NCBI RefSeq assembly: GCF_000520815.1
Contig: NZ_ASRY01000271.1
Coordinates: 1 to 64,000, forward strand
Source of the DNA: Paenibacillus maysiensis
Lineage (GTDB): Bacteria; Bacillota; Bacilli; Paenibacillales; Paenibacillaceae
Direction of reading: 5' to 3'
Length of the DNA stretch: 64,000 bases
Shown: piece by piece, positions 37,502 to 46,358 of the stretch
Numbering within the stretch: the stretch's first letter is position 1
Layout: each line of letters starts with the position of its first letter
The notes under the pieces: generated by a model
The model's database searches: none
What the model was told of the DNA's origin: nothing
The model's input: only the letters and a program-made list of their open reading frames with translations
Position numbers and translations under genes: made by a program

Positions 37502-37535
37502 TGACAGGACTCCTTACTGGTAGTTGAATAACTCC

Positions 37536-37566
37536 ACTATAAACCTTAGGTCAGACCTAGGGTCAA
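37536..37566 (-). promoter_or_regulatory. MerR-type promoter with 19-bp spacer and operator
   Basis: On the minus strand TTGACC and TATAGT are 19 bp apart. The spacer holds a dyad ACCTTAGGT-CAG-ACCTAGGGT (37543-37563, top-strand reading). This overlong spacer is the hallmark of promoters that MerR proteins activate by DNA distortion. Confidence 0.8.
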
Positions 37567-37721
37567 TAGAAAATATCAAATCAAATCTTGGATAGGCGTA
37601 TGTGGATGATCTGACAGATGAATTTAACTATCCGCATCAGAAGTTTGTTTTGCATGGAAAACGAACATAAATAAGTATGTGTCGAGCATTTGATGCCCAC
37701 ACCAAGGGGTAGACTGGAGAG

Positions 37722-37750
37722 TTTACCTGTCGGTGATAACCCGTTATAAT
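37722..37750 (+). promoter_or_regulatory. Putative promoter of the radical SAM gene
   Basis: TTTACC, 17-base spacer, TATAAT, about 58 bases before the ATG. The -35 is four of six. Confidence 0.5.
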
Positions 37751-37807
37751 CATAAGATTAGTGAGCATAAACAAGATGCTCAGGATGAAGGTTAGAATGG
37801 GGAAATC

Positions 37808-38686
37808 ATGTTGAAGACTTTTAAAAAGGTATATATTGAAATTACAAGTATCTGTAATCTCGCTTGCAGCTTTTGCCCTCAGACGCAGCGTGTTAAAAAA
37901 TTTATTGATCCGGAAATTTTTCGCGACGTTCTTGACCAGGTCAAGCCGCATACGGATTTCATTTATTTGCATGTAAAAGGAGAGCCACTGCTTCATCCGA
38001 AAATTGATCTTTTGCTGGAAAGTGCTCATGAAAAAGGGTTGAAGGTGAATATTACCACCAACGGCACTCTGCTACCCAAAACCGGACATAAGCTGTTGGG
38101 TCAACCCGCGCTACGGCAGATGAATTTTTCGCTTCACAGCTTCGATGGGCATGAAGGCTCGGTAGACCGGGAAGGGTATTTGGGCAATATTTTTACGTTT
38201 GTAAGGGAAGCTGTAAAGCATAATGTCATTATTTCGTTCCGTCTCTGGAACCTGACTCAAGATAATTTGACTAATGTGCAGCGTCAGCGCAACCGGGAGA
38301 CACTTGAGCGACTGGAGCAAGAGTTTGGGCTGGTCTACCGGATTGAGGAAAAAGTGATACCGGGCAGTGGGGTCAAAATCGCACCAAACGTTTATTTGAA
38401 TCAGGATCACGAATTTGAATGGCCGAGCCTCAGTGCCCCTGAAGATGATGGAAAAGGCTTTTGCCATGCGCTTCGCAGCCAGGCGGCGGTATTGGTGGAT
38501 GGAACGGTGGTCCCTTGCTGTCTTGATGGGGAAGGCGTTATTAATTTAGGTAACGTGCACGAGCAATCTTTTTCCGACATTGTTGAAGGGGAACGCGCAA
38601 ATCGCTTGTACTTCGGGTTCTCCAAGCGAGAAGCGGTGGAAGAGCTGTGCCGCAAATGCGGTTACCGTAAACGATTTGGAACATAA
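37808..38686 (+). CDS. Radical SAM protein with C-terminal SPASM-like cysteines
   Basis: A 292-residue enzyme. The [4Fe-4S] motif CNLACSFC is at residues ~15-22, followed by LHVKGEPLLHP (glycine-rich SAM-binding GE motif) and NITTNGTLLP. The C-terminal third has clustered cysteines (GFCHAL, VPCCLDG, ELCRKCGY) as in SPASM/twitch domains that hold auxiliary clusters. Such enzymes often modify peptides or anaerobic sulfatases, but no precursor peptide or sulfatase is adjacent. The only same-strand neighbours are unrelated, so the substrate is unknown. Confidence 0.88.
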   Translation: MLKTFKKVYIEITSICNLACSFCPQTQRVKKFIDPEIFRDVLDQVKPHTDFIYLHVKGEPLLHPKIDLLLESAHEKGLKVNITTNGTLLPKTGHKLLGQPALRQMNFSLHSFDGHEGSVDREGYLGNIFTFVREAVKHNVIISFRLWNLTQDNLTNVQRQRNRETLERLEQEFGLVYRIEEKVIPGSGVKIAPNVYLNQDHEFEWPSLSAPEDDGKGFCHALRSQAAVLVDGTVVPCCLDGEGVINLGNVHEQSFSDIVEGERANRLYFGFSKREAVEELCRKCGYRKRFGT

Positions 38687-38758
38687 CTGAGATTTGGCAG
38701 GTGAAAACTTCGAATCTCTGACAAATCGCTATCCCCATATTGAGTTTGGGGTCTCCAA

Positions 38759-39524
38759 TTATTTCTTTTTGTTCAAGCTTTTTTGGGCCCGGGTGACAAT
38801 TCGTTTGGTTTCCTTTGTATCAGAAGTCTCCAGCCACGTAGCACACACTTGAAGCACCCATTCGGGACTGGTTTTACTGGCATCATTCAGCCAATTGCCC
38901 ACAGAGTCCTGAACATATTTGGCAGGGTCGGATTGGACAGCTTCCAAAAGTGGGAAGAGCCAGCTCCGGGCGTTCTTTTAATTTGGGAATATGCTTGGCC
39001 CAAACGCCTTGTGGTCGAGTCGATTCGATGGCAAAACGACGGATATTAGCATCCTGATCTCGTACCCATTCGTTTAACAGATCAAGCGCATCAACCAATT
39101 GCTTGGAAATAGGTTCTCTCACGGCCATCCAGGCAATTTCACGCACTCCAAAGTGCGAATCCGCTGCAAAAGTGCGAATACCCGCCAATTTCTGATCTAC
39201 ACTTAACCGGGGGTCAACTCCGATGATATAGGCAGCCCAGCAGCGAATACTGTCTGAAGGATGGGATGCCATCGCATCGAAAATTCGAGAACGTTCTTCC
39301 TGTGCTTGCTGCTCGAACAGGTTTAGCCATGCTCGCGCGATTGCAGGGATCATTTTCATGATTTTCTTTTCCTGCACATGATTCAATTCAGATAGAAAGA
39401 CATCGGATTCCTGTTGTAAGCCAAATTCATCAAGAGCATTTTGCAGCAGTACCCTATGATCGACAGCCAGCCATTCGGTCAAATTCACCGACTCAAGCTG
39501 TCCCTGCTGTAGCAGTTGAACCAC
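38759..39524 (-). pseudogene. DNA alkylation repair (AlkD-like) gene, frameshifted
   Basis: HEAT-like repeat protein of the AlkD/PF08713 family: DSIRCWAAYIIG, FGVREIAWMAVRE and NIRRFAIESTRPQGVW are clear landmarks. The first frame (to 38883) loses homology after ELALP; the continuation LLEAVQSDPAKYVQDSVG is in the next frame, down to 38759. One extra A near 38950 explains the break. The 5' end is also damaged, since coding similarity extends upstream of the first start codon into the end of the Crp-like gene. Confidence 0.75.
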
Positions 39525-39538
39525 ATCATCAGGAATAT

Positions 39539-40079
39539 CTATTCCTTTGCGAGCCCCTTTTCGTTGTAATATCGTATCTTTAATTGGGATTTGGTTTTTA
39601 TTTCATCATGACTTTGGAGGGCAAATTGATCGGACAATTTTAGAAGAACATATAAAATTTTATCCTGTAAATTTCCCAAAGCCAGATGTTGGGCCAAACT
39701 GCTCATACCCGAGATTCGGTCGCTCAACACCTTGATCATGTTCATCATGAATCGGGGATGTCGGAATAGAAAATACTCGAATCGGTCTGTGTCCATCAGG
39801 CAGATATCGCATTCTTCTATAGTTTCTATATACATATCCCGCGTTCCCTAGTGAAATGATGTCCATTTCGCCAAATACATTTCCCTCGCTGAGGATATCC
39901 AAAGTAAATTGTTTCCCGTCGGCATTCAGCTTGTACAGACGTACCTTCCCCTTTTTCACAAAATAAAGCCCCATGGAGAAGGTATCCGGGGTTTGAATAA
40001 ATGTGTTTTTTGGCAGAGTCGTAATGGAGGTCATCTGATCCATTTCAACCAAATCTTCTAAAGAGAGACTATGAAGCAA
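39539..40079 (-). pseudogene. Crp/Fnr-family regulator, frameshifted and lacking its HTH
   Basis: The first part carries the cyclic-nucleotide-binding beta roll (YFVKKGKVRLYKLNADGKQFTLDIL then GNVFGEMD). A frameshift around 39835-39845 moves the reading to YIETIEECDICLMDTDRFEYFL and the dimer helix (HLALGNLQDKILYVLLKLSDQF). The frame then ends in unrelated sequence, where the helix-turn-helix should be. A deletion fusing this gene to the alkylation-repair gene fits both ends. Confidence 0.7.
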
Positions 40080-40201
40080 ATTAAATTGGGATAGGTATTG
40101 AATGCTACCTTCCTGGCGGGTGGCCAGCTTCGTGTGAATGTACCTGAAAATGATTATGATATTGGATTTGTTGAATTTTTCTCATTGGTAGTACCATTGA
40201 A

Positions 40202-40411
40202 ATGGAGGTGGGGCGGCAAAAGCTGCTGCGTCTGTCTTTGGAAATAGATAATTACTCAGATATTATGCTGGTGTGGAATCCGAAGAAGAAGTGTGTGGGT
40301 TATTATGATGAGGAGCATCAGGCATATGCGGATGTATGCAGTTTTGCCGAGTTTCTTGCACAGCCGGAAGATTATCTGGAGAAGATTATTGAGGGTGAAT
40401 ATTTATCATAA
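40202..40411 (+). CDS. Small protein resembling the C-terminus of SMI1/KNR4 (SUKH) proteins
   Basis: A 69-residue frame beginning with a suitable ATG but without a clear SD. The tail (SFAEFLAQPEDYLEKIIEGE) looks like the last helix of SMI1/KNR4 proteins, and the frame is open further upstream. It could be a truncated immunity-type gene or a small intact protein. A strong terminator follows directly. Confidence 0.45.
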   Translation: MEVGRQKLLRLSLEIDNYSDIMLVWNPKKKCVGYYDEEHQAYADVCSFAEFLAQPEDYLEKIIEGEYLS

Positions 40412-40419
40412 CGTGGTGA

Positions 40420-40463
40420 GCCATGAATGCGGTGTGCACGCAGTCATGGCTCTTGTTATTTTT
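40420..40463 (+). terminator. Rho-independent terminator
   Basis: GAGCCATGA and TCATGGCTC form the stem with a structured loop; T-rich tail TTGTTATTTTT. Confidence 0.75.
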
Positions 40464-40501
40464 AAATACAGCGCTAGTGTACACAGGTGCCTAAATGCTC
40501 A

Positions 40502-41395
40502 TCAGGAATGGTTACGTATGAGCTGTATGAGATTTAGAGTAGCGGTAGATAGGGGTTCGTTCTTGCGGGTACAGATGGCGATTGAATTGAGAAGCTGGAT
40601 GTCTTCGACGTATACCCGACACAGCTCGCCGCGTTCTACATATTCGCGCACGACCAACGAAGACACAAAGTTCGCACCGTATCCGGCAATAACTGCGGTA
40701 ATGGCCTCATGCAATCCCGTGAAGTTCAGGGTGATCTGGGGAGCTGGAGCATTGTAGGTTCGACATAAGGAAAACAATCGCTCCCGTGTCGAGCTTCCCT
40801 TTTCACGCATAACAAAGGGTTCATGCATCATCTCTAATAAAGTGACCTGCTGATTAGCGTATCGGTGATCCGGTGCGACGACAAACCATAGCTCATCACG
40901 AAATAGTTCTTCCGTCTGAATCGTATCGGGATATTGCTCCGGCAGTCCCCCATAGATGGCCAAATCCACTTCTATATTCAATAGTTGCTGCAAAGCATCA
41001 TTGGAATTGGTTGTGTTAATCGTCATTTCAACATGTTCATATTGTTGTTTGAATTTAGCGATCCAGGCCGGAATGAGAAAATGAGCCGGTAAATAAGTAG
41101 CCGCTAGCCGGATATGACCATGGGCTCCATCACGATAATCTTGTGAAAATTGTTCGATTTGCTGTTCGACGGCAAAGAGCCGTTTGGCGAGTACAGCAAG
41201 CTTTTCACCAGCATCCGTTAAGGCAATCCCTCTTCCTAGCGGCATGAGCAGTGTGAGAGATATTTCTTTTTCAAATTTTTTAATCTGGGCGGTAATCGCA
41301 GGTTGGCTAATATTTAAAAGTTCAGAGGCACGTGTCACACTCCCTGTAGAGGCGACCACGTGAAATAAGCGTAATGCATGCAGGTTCAAGACCAT
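40502..41395 (-). CDS. LysR-family transcriptional regulator
   Basis: A 297-residue LTTR. HTH region ASTGSVTRASELLNISQPAIT (residues ~14-34) is followed by the linker helix and a co-inducer domain from ~90 (GHIRLAATYLPAHFLIPAW). It is divergent from an O-methyltransferase gene, with a wide inverted repeat between them, so regulation of that gene is likely. Confidence 0.87.
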   Translation of the reverse strand: MVLNLHALRLFHVVASTGSVTRASELLNISQPAITAQIKKFEKEISLTLLMPLGRGIALTDAGEKLAVLAKRLFAVEQQIEQFSQDYRDGAHGHIRLAATYLPAHFLIPAWIAKFKQQYEHVEMTINTTNSNDALQQLLNIEVDLAIYGGLPEQYPDTIQTEELFRDELWFVVAPDHRYANQQVTLLEMMHEPFVMREKGSSTRERLFSLCRTYNAPAPQITLNFTGLHEAITAVIAGYGANFVSSLVVREYVERGELCRVYVEDIQLLNSIAICTRKNEPLSTATLNLIQLIRNHS

Positions 41396-41415
41396 ACTCC
41401 CTTTCCGACAGATTC

Positions 41416-41451
41416 ATATATGTAGATTATGAATAGAGCAAAAACATATAT
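41416..41451. promoter_or_regulatory. Candidate LysR operator between lysR and the O-methyltransferase gene
   Basis: ATATATGT and ACATATAT arms are separated by 20 bases in the divergent intergenic region. Confidence 0.4.
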
Positions 41452-41516
41452 TATTTTTATAATAATAATTCATTTACAATCGAATTGTAAGTTAAATCCA
41501 AAGGAGAGTGGAGCGA

Positions 41517-42188
41517 ATGAATCAAACGAACACGTGGGATCAAGTAGACCAGTATATCTCGGAGTGTCTCATTCCGCATGATGCTGTCTTGGAACAAGTA
41601 TTGGCTGCTAACCAAAAGGCGGGACTACCTCCGCATGATGTATCCCCCAATCAGGGAAAGCTATTAAATATCTTTGCTCAAATGCAAGGAGCACGACGTG
41701 TGCTGGAGATCGGTACGTTGGGAGGCTACAGTACAATCTGGTTGGGAAGGGCGTTGCCGAAGGATGGAGAAATAGTTACGCTGGAAGCCAATCCGGACCA
41801 TGCTAAAATTGCCCGGTCGAATATATCATTGGCTCAGTTGGATGGAGTGGTGGAACTTCGGGAGGGAGACGCTTTAGAGCAGTTAGTACAGATGAAGGAG
41901 GAGGGTGTTGCCCCCTTTGATCTTATTTTTATCGATGCGGATAAACCCAATAATCCATTTTATCTGGATTGGGCACTTCGCTTCTCGCATCCTGGCACCG
42001 TTATTATCGGGGATAATGTTATCCGTGAAGGAGAAGTAATTCAGGCTTACAGCACAGACCCTCGTGTGCAGGGAGTAAGAAAGTTTTATGATATGCTGGC
42101 TGAAGAATCAAGAATTACAGCTACAGCTATCCAAACCGTGGGGAGCAAGGGATATGACGGTTTCGTCATTGGAATCGTGAAGGACTGA
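41517..42188 (+). CDS. SAM-dependent O-methyltransferase (CCoAOMT-like)
   Basis: A 223-residue class I methyltransferase. SAM motif I is VLEIGTLGGYSTIWLGRAL near residue 62, motif II VTLEANPDH, and the metal-binding/post-I segment FDLIFIDADKPNNP near 140. These are features of the catechol/caffeoyl-CoA O-methyltransferase family acting on vicinal diols. The ATG at 41517 is nine bases after AAGGAGA. Paired with the divergent LysR gene; the natural substrate is unknown. Confidence 0.88.
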   Translation: MNQTNTWDQVDQYISECLIPHDAVLEQVLAANQKAGLPPHDVSPNQGKLLNIFAQMQGARRVLEIGTLGGYSTIWLGRALPKDGEIVTLEANPDHAKIARSNISLAQLDGVVELREGDALEQLVQMKEEGVAPFDLIFIDADKPNNPFYLDWALRFSHPGTVIIGDNVIREGEVIQAYSTDPRVQGVRKFYDMLAEESRITATAIQTVGSKGYDGFVIGIVKD

Positions 42189-42206
42189 GCATTAAGCGTC
42201 TTGATT

Positions 42207-42248
42207 AGCTAAACACAGAGGGGAGCGGTCCCGGTGTTTAGCTTTTTT
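42207..42248 (+). terminator. Terminator of the O-methyltransferase gene
   Basis: AGCTAAACAC and GTGTTTAGCT pair around a GC-rich inner stem, followed by a T6 run. Confidence 0.85.
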
Positions 42249-42538
42249 CTGAGTAGAGAAGGTTGGGATGATTTGTGCGCTTAATGGTAAAATGGTGCTG
42301 ATGGAAGCATCAGAACGTTTTTGAACGTTTACTGCTGAATTTCTATGTAAGAAGAATGAATTTACATAAAAATGGATGGCTTTTCCTTTCAATGTAAACG
42401 CAATCATGATGATTGGAGCAGGAATTCACCATTTTGTAAAAAAATGAAGTTGGGATGAAGTTTTTTGAATCCTTTTGAAGAAAAATGATTGTTTTTTCTG
42501 AGGTTTGTGGTACGATATGAACAGTTGGGGGAATGAAG
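42249..42538 (+). promoter_or_regulatory. fru operon regulatory region
   Basis: About 290 bases without a gene. It contains a tandem GAACGTTT-TT-GAACGTTT-like repeat near 42312-42331 that could be a DeoR-type operator, a cre site at 42393, and a weak promoter (TTGTTT, 16 bases, TACGAT) ending near 42516. Confidence 0.45.
42393..42406 (+). promoter_or_regulatory. cre site upstream of fruR
   Basis: TGTAAACGCAATCA fits the CcpA cre pattern with one mismatch (A for T at position 10). Placement upstream of a sugar PTS operon supports it. Confidence 0.5.
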
Positions 42539-43285
42539 ATGCTGACGGAAGAAAGATATAATTTAATAATACAGCGCTTACAAGAACGTGGTGTTGTAAA
42601 ATTGCAGGAATTAGCTGATCTGTTGGGCGCTTCTGAGTCAACGGTTCGGCGTGATTTAATCGATCTTGAAGCCCGTCAGTTGCTAAAGCGGATTCATGGC
42701 GGGGCGACCTTGCTGAATCAGAAAAGTCAGGAACCTGGCATGGAAGAAAAAACATTCAAAAACGTTCAACAAAAAAATGTAGTCGCCCGTATAGCCGCCA
42801 AAGAAATTTTGGATGGCGAATGTATTTATCTGGATGCGGGAACAACAACGATGGCGATGATTCCTTACATTGAAGCTAAAGACGTGACGGTCGTGACAAA
42901 TGGCCTATCCCACGTAGAAGCCCTGGTAAGCAAGCGAATCAGAAGCTATCTACTGGGAGGGATGATGAAAATTCATACCAAAGCCGTAATCGGGAGTATT
43001 GCCCTGCAGAATTTGGACAATTTTCGATTCGACAAGTGCTTTTTGGGAACGAACGGGGTAGACGTGGAAATGGGGTATACCACTCCTGATCCTGAAGAGG
43101 CGCTGATTAAGCGGCGGGCCCACCAGCTGTCCGGCAAAACGTATGTGTTGGCAGATTCCAGTAAAATTGGAGAAATTACCTTCGCCAAACTGTTCGAACT
43201 AAAGGAAGCTATTCTTATTAGCGAATCGGTGCCTGAACGCTCACGCCGATCCATTGCTCAGAAAACTAAAATAATCGAGGGATAA
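42539..43285 (+). CDS. fruR: DeoR-family regulator of the fructose operon
   Basis: A 248-residue DeoR protein: N-terminal HTH ERGVVKLQELADLLGASESTVRRDLIDLE, then a sugar-phosphate-binding domain with YLDAGTTTM and the C-terminal ADSSKIG motif. By homology it represses fruKA and is relieved by fructose 1-phosphate. The start at 42539 is preferred over the in-frame ATG at 42533, which touches the GGGGGA SD. fruK starts two bases after its stop. Confidence 0.9.
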   Translation: MLTEERYNLIIQRLQERGVVKLQELADLLGASESTVRRDLIDLEARQLLKRIHGGATLLNQKSQEPGMEEKTFKNVQQKNVVARIAAKEILDGECIYLDAGTTTMAMIPYIEAKDVTVVTNGLSHVEALVSKRIRSYLLGGMMKIHTKAVIGSIALQNLDNFRFDKCFLGTNGVDVEMGYTTPDPEEALIKRRAHQLSGKTYVLADSSKIGEITFAKLFELKEAILISESVPERSRRSIAQKTKIIEG

Positions 43286-43287
43286 CA

Positions 43288-44199
43288 ATGATATATACAG
43301 TAACGCTGAACCCTTCTATTGATTACATCGTGGAAGTTGACGATTTGAAGCTTGGGGATTTGAACCGGATGAAACGAGATTTGAAATTGCCGGGTGGCAA
43401 GGGGATTAATGTATCCCGGATACTGTACCAATTAGGAGCAGACAGCACAGCGATTGGCTTTCTCGGTGGATTCACAGGCAGGTTTATCAACGATACATTG
43501 CGGGAAGAATCCATTAAAACTGATTTTGTAATCATCGAAGATGACACTCGGATCAACATTAAGCTCAAGCATGGCGATGAGACGGAAATTAACGGTTTGG
43601 GACCTGCGATTCGTGAGCATGAGGCGGATGCGTTGGTGCAGAAGTTGTCAGGTCTCCAGAAAAATGACATTGTCGTCTTGTCGGGAAGTATCCCGCCGTC
43701 ACTTGGAGGAGACTTCTACGATCGGCTGATTAGCGTATGCCAGCAGACTGGGGCTGAATTCGTCATCGACACCACAGGTGACCCGCTGATGAAGGCACTG
43801 GTTCATAAGCCACTGCTCGTCAAGCCGAATCACCATGAGTTGGCTGAGTTGTTTGGCGTAACCATTAATTCAAAGGAGGAGATCGTCACTTACGGCCGTA
43901 AGCTGCTGGAAGCAGGTGCAAAAAATGTACTGATTTCCATGGCAGGAGAAGGGGCTTTGTTCATTACGGCAGATGAAGTGTATCACGCAAATGTACCAGC
44001 AGGAACGGTTAAAAATTCTGTAGGCGCAGGTGATTCGATGATTGCTGGATTCGTGGGTACGCTGGCTCTTCTTGGCGATCCGATCGAAGCATTCCGTGCA
44101 GGAGTGGCATCCGGAAGCGCAACCGCGTTCTCCGATGATCTGGCTACCAGAGAGAAAATTGAACAATTACGGCCGCAAGTTGCGATTTCAAAATGGTAA
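43288..44199 (+). CDS. fruK: 1-phosphofructokinase
   Basis: Phosphorylates fructose 1-phosphate to fructose 1,6-bisphosphate. A 303-residue PfkB-family kinase with LNPSIDYIVEVDDLKLGDLNR at the N-terminus, the GGKGINVSRIL sugar-binding block and the C-terminal ATP/anion-hole motif VGAGDSMIAGFVG. Middle gene of fruRKA. Confidence 0.94.
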   Translation: MIYTVTLNPSIDYIVEVDDLKLGDLNRMKRDLKLPGGKGINVSRILYQLGADSTAIGFLGGFTGRFINDTLREESIKTDFVIIEDDTRINIKLKHGDETEINGLGPAIREHEADALVQKLSGLQKNDIVVLSGSIPPSLGGDFYDRLISVCQQTGAEFVIDTTGDPLMKALVHKPLLVKPNHHELAELFGVTINSKEEIVTYGRKLLEAGAKNVLISMAGEGALFITADEVYHANVPAGTVKNSVGAGDSMIAGFVGTLALLGDPIEAFRAGVASGSATAFSDDLATREKIEQLRPQVAISKW

Positions 44200-44267
44200 T
44201 CCCTGCTACAGCAAGAGCTTATTATGCGTGTGTCCACACGCTGACCGAACTTAGGAGAGTGTGAAAA

Positions 44268-46196
44268 ATGAGAATAACAGACCTGATGATTAAAGAAACG
44301 ATGATCATGGATTTGCAGGCTACGACAAAAGACGGGGCGATTGAGGAACTCATCGCCAGTCTCGAAGCCAGCGGACGCATTAATGACCGGGCATTGTTCA
44401 AAGAAATGATTTACAAACGCGAAGCAGAATCCAGCACAGGTATCGGCGGCGGCATTGCGATGCCACATGCCAAGACCAAAGCTGTGAATGAAGCGACTGT
44501 CGTTTTCGCGAAAAGCAGTAAAGGTGTAGATTTCGAATCGTTGGATGGTGAGCCAGCGAACGTATTTTTCATGATTGCAGCTCCAGAGGGAGCAGCGAAT
44601 ACGCATCTTCGCACACTGGCGGCACTTTCCCGGTTGTTAATTGATACCGATTTCATCGAAAAGCTGATGAATGCGCAAACACCGGATGAAGTATCCGAGC
44701 TGTTTGATACCAAGCAGGCGGAAGAAGAAGCAGCCAAGAAAGCAAAAGAAGCAAAGAAAGAGGCTGCCGAAGCACAGAAAACGCCGGATGTTATCGTTGG
44801 TAACCCGAATTCAGACGAGTTTGTGGTTGCGGTGACTGCCTGCCCTACAGGCATTGCGCACACGTATATGGCTGAAGACGCTCTCATTAAGAAAGCGACA
44901 GAAATGGGTGTAAATATCCGAGTAGAAACGAATGGCTCGGAAGGTGCACAAAACGTACTGACAGCGGATGAAATTCGTCGTGCCAAAGGTGTAATCGTTG
45001 CTGCTGACAAAAAGGTTGAAATGGCCAGATTTGATGGTAAGCCTGTATTGCAAAGACCGGTAAGTGACGGTATTCGTAAATCTGAAGAACTGATCCGCAA
45101 AGCGCTAAACGGCGATGCTCCAATTTACCGAAGCGAAGGTAATGGGAACGCGGAGGAGACGAAAGCAGAAAAAGCCAGCGTCGGCAGCAAAATTTACAAG
45201 GATCTAATGAACGGTATTTCTCATATGCTACCGTTCGTTGTAGGCGGCGGGATTTTGCTGGCCATCTCCTTCCTGTTCGAACAGATGGCGGGAGCAGAGA
45301 ATCCAATCGTTAAGCTGCTGCAAACGATTGGCGGCGGAACAGGTGCGTTCCACTTCCTGATTCCGATACTGGCCGGATTTATCGCGATGAGTATTGGGGA
45401 TCGTCCGGCATTGATGCCAGGTATGGTTGGTGGTCTGATGGCTGTAAACTCTAATGCAGGTTTCCTTGGCGGTCTGGCAGCAGGTTTCATGGCTGGTTAT
45501 GTGGTCATCTTCCTGCGTAAAGCTTTTGCAGGTCTGCCGAAAACGCTGGATGGCTTAAAGCCAATCTTGTTATACCCGGTATTTGGACTACTAATTACAG
45601 GCGCAATTATGTTCTATCTGTTCGATCCGATTTTCGGTGGTATTAATACGTGGCTTGTCAATGTTCTGAACAATTTGGGTACGGGTAATGCAGTGATTCT
45701 GGGTCTGATCCTGGGCGGAATGATGTCGATTGACATGGGTGGACCTTTCAACAAAGCAGCTTATGCATTTTCGATCGGTGTCTTTACTTCCAGCGGTAAC
45801 ACAAACGGGGCTATGATGGCTGCTGTTATGGCGGGCGGTATGGTACCTCCGCTGGCGATCGCATTGGCTTCAACGTTCTTCAAAAATAAATTTACTGAGC
45901 AAGAGCGCAAGTCTGGTTTGACGAACTATGTACTCGGCTTGTCCTTCATTACGGAAGGAGCAATCCCATTTGCAGCTGCTGACCCTCTGCGCGTCTTAAC
46001 CTCTTGTATTGTAGGTTCAGCGATTGCTGGTGGTCTGACGCAATTCTGGAAAATCAATCTTCCAGCTCCACATGGCGGAATTTTTGTAGCAGCCCTTGCC
46101 AATCATGCTTTGCTCTTCTTGCTTGCAGTGGCGATTGGCTCCTTGATTTCCGCGCTCATTCTGGGACTGTGGAAAAAACCGCTTGAAGCGAAATAA
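44268..46196 (+). CDS. fruA: PTS fructose transporter subunit IIABC
   Basis: A 642-residue fused PTS permease that imports fructose as fructose 1-phosphate. The EIIA domain (1-~150) has the phospho-His in IAMPHAKTK. An Ala/Glu/Lys-rich linker (~150-175) precedes EIIB (~178-280) with phospho-Cys in ACPTGIAHTYMAEDAL. EIIC (~305-640) has about eight to nine hydrophobic segments and the FITEGAIPFAAADPLR substrate motif. SD TAGGAGAG. Last gene of fruRKA. Confidence 0.95.
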   Translation: MRITDLMIKETMIMDLQATTKDGAIEELIASLEASGRINDRALFKEMIYKREAESSTGIGGGIAMPHAKTKAVNEATVVFAKSSKGVDFESLDGEPANVFFMIAAPEGAANTHLRTLAALSRLLIDTDFIEKLMNAQTPDEVSELFDTKQAEEEAAKKAKEAKKEAAEAQKTPDVIVGNPNSDEFVVAVTACPTGIAHTYMAEDALIKKATEMGVNIRVETNGSEGAQNVLTADEIRRAKGVIVAADKKVEMARFDGKPVLQRPVSDGIRKSEELIRKALNGDAPIYRSEGNGNAEETKAEKASVGSKIYKDLMNGISHMLPFVVGGGILLAISFLFEQMAGAENPIVKLLQTIGGGTGAFHFLIPILAGFIAMSIGDRPALMPGMVGGLMAVNSNAGFLGGLAAGFMAGYVVIFLRKAFAGLPKTLDGLKPILLYPVFGLLITGAIMFYLFDPIFGGINTWLVNVLNNLGTGNAVILGLILGGMMSIDMGGPFNKAAYAFSIGVFTSSGNTNGAMMAAVMAGGMVPPLAIALASTFFKNKFTEQERKSGLTNYVLGLSFITEGAIPFAAADPLRVLTSCIVGSAIAGGLTQFWKINLPAPHGGIFVAALANHALLFLLAVAIGSLISALILGLWKKPLEAK

Positions 46197-46258
46197 CTGG
46201 CATCACAAAAATAAAGAAATAAGAAGAGAGACACACTCTCTCTGGTTTTCATAATAGT

Positions 46259-46303
46259 AAAGCCGCTAAACACCAGATTTCTGAGTGTTTGGCGGCTTTT
46301 TCT
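46259..46303 (+). terminator. Terminator of fruRKA
   Basis: AGCCGCTAAACAC pairs with GTGTTTGGCGGCT and is followed by TTTTTC. Confidence 0.85.
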
Positions 46304-46358
46304 TTAAGCAAAGGTGTCGCCTTGCGCATATAGCTTATTAGTAGTTTTTGCATTGGAG

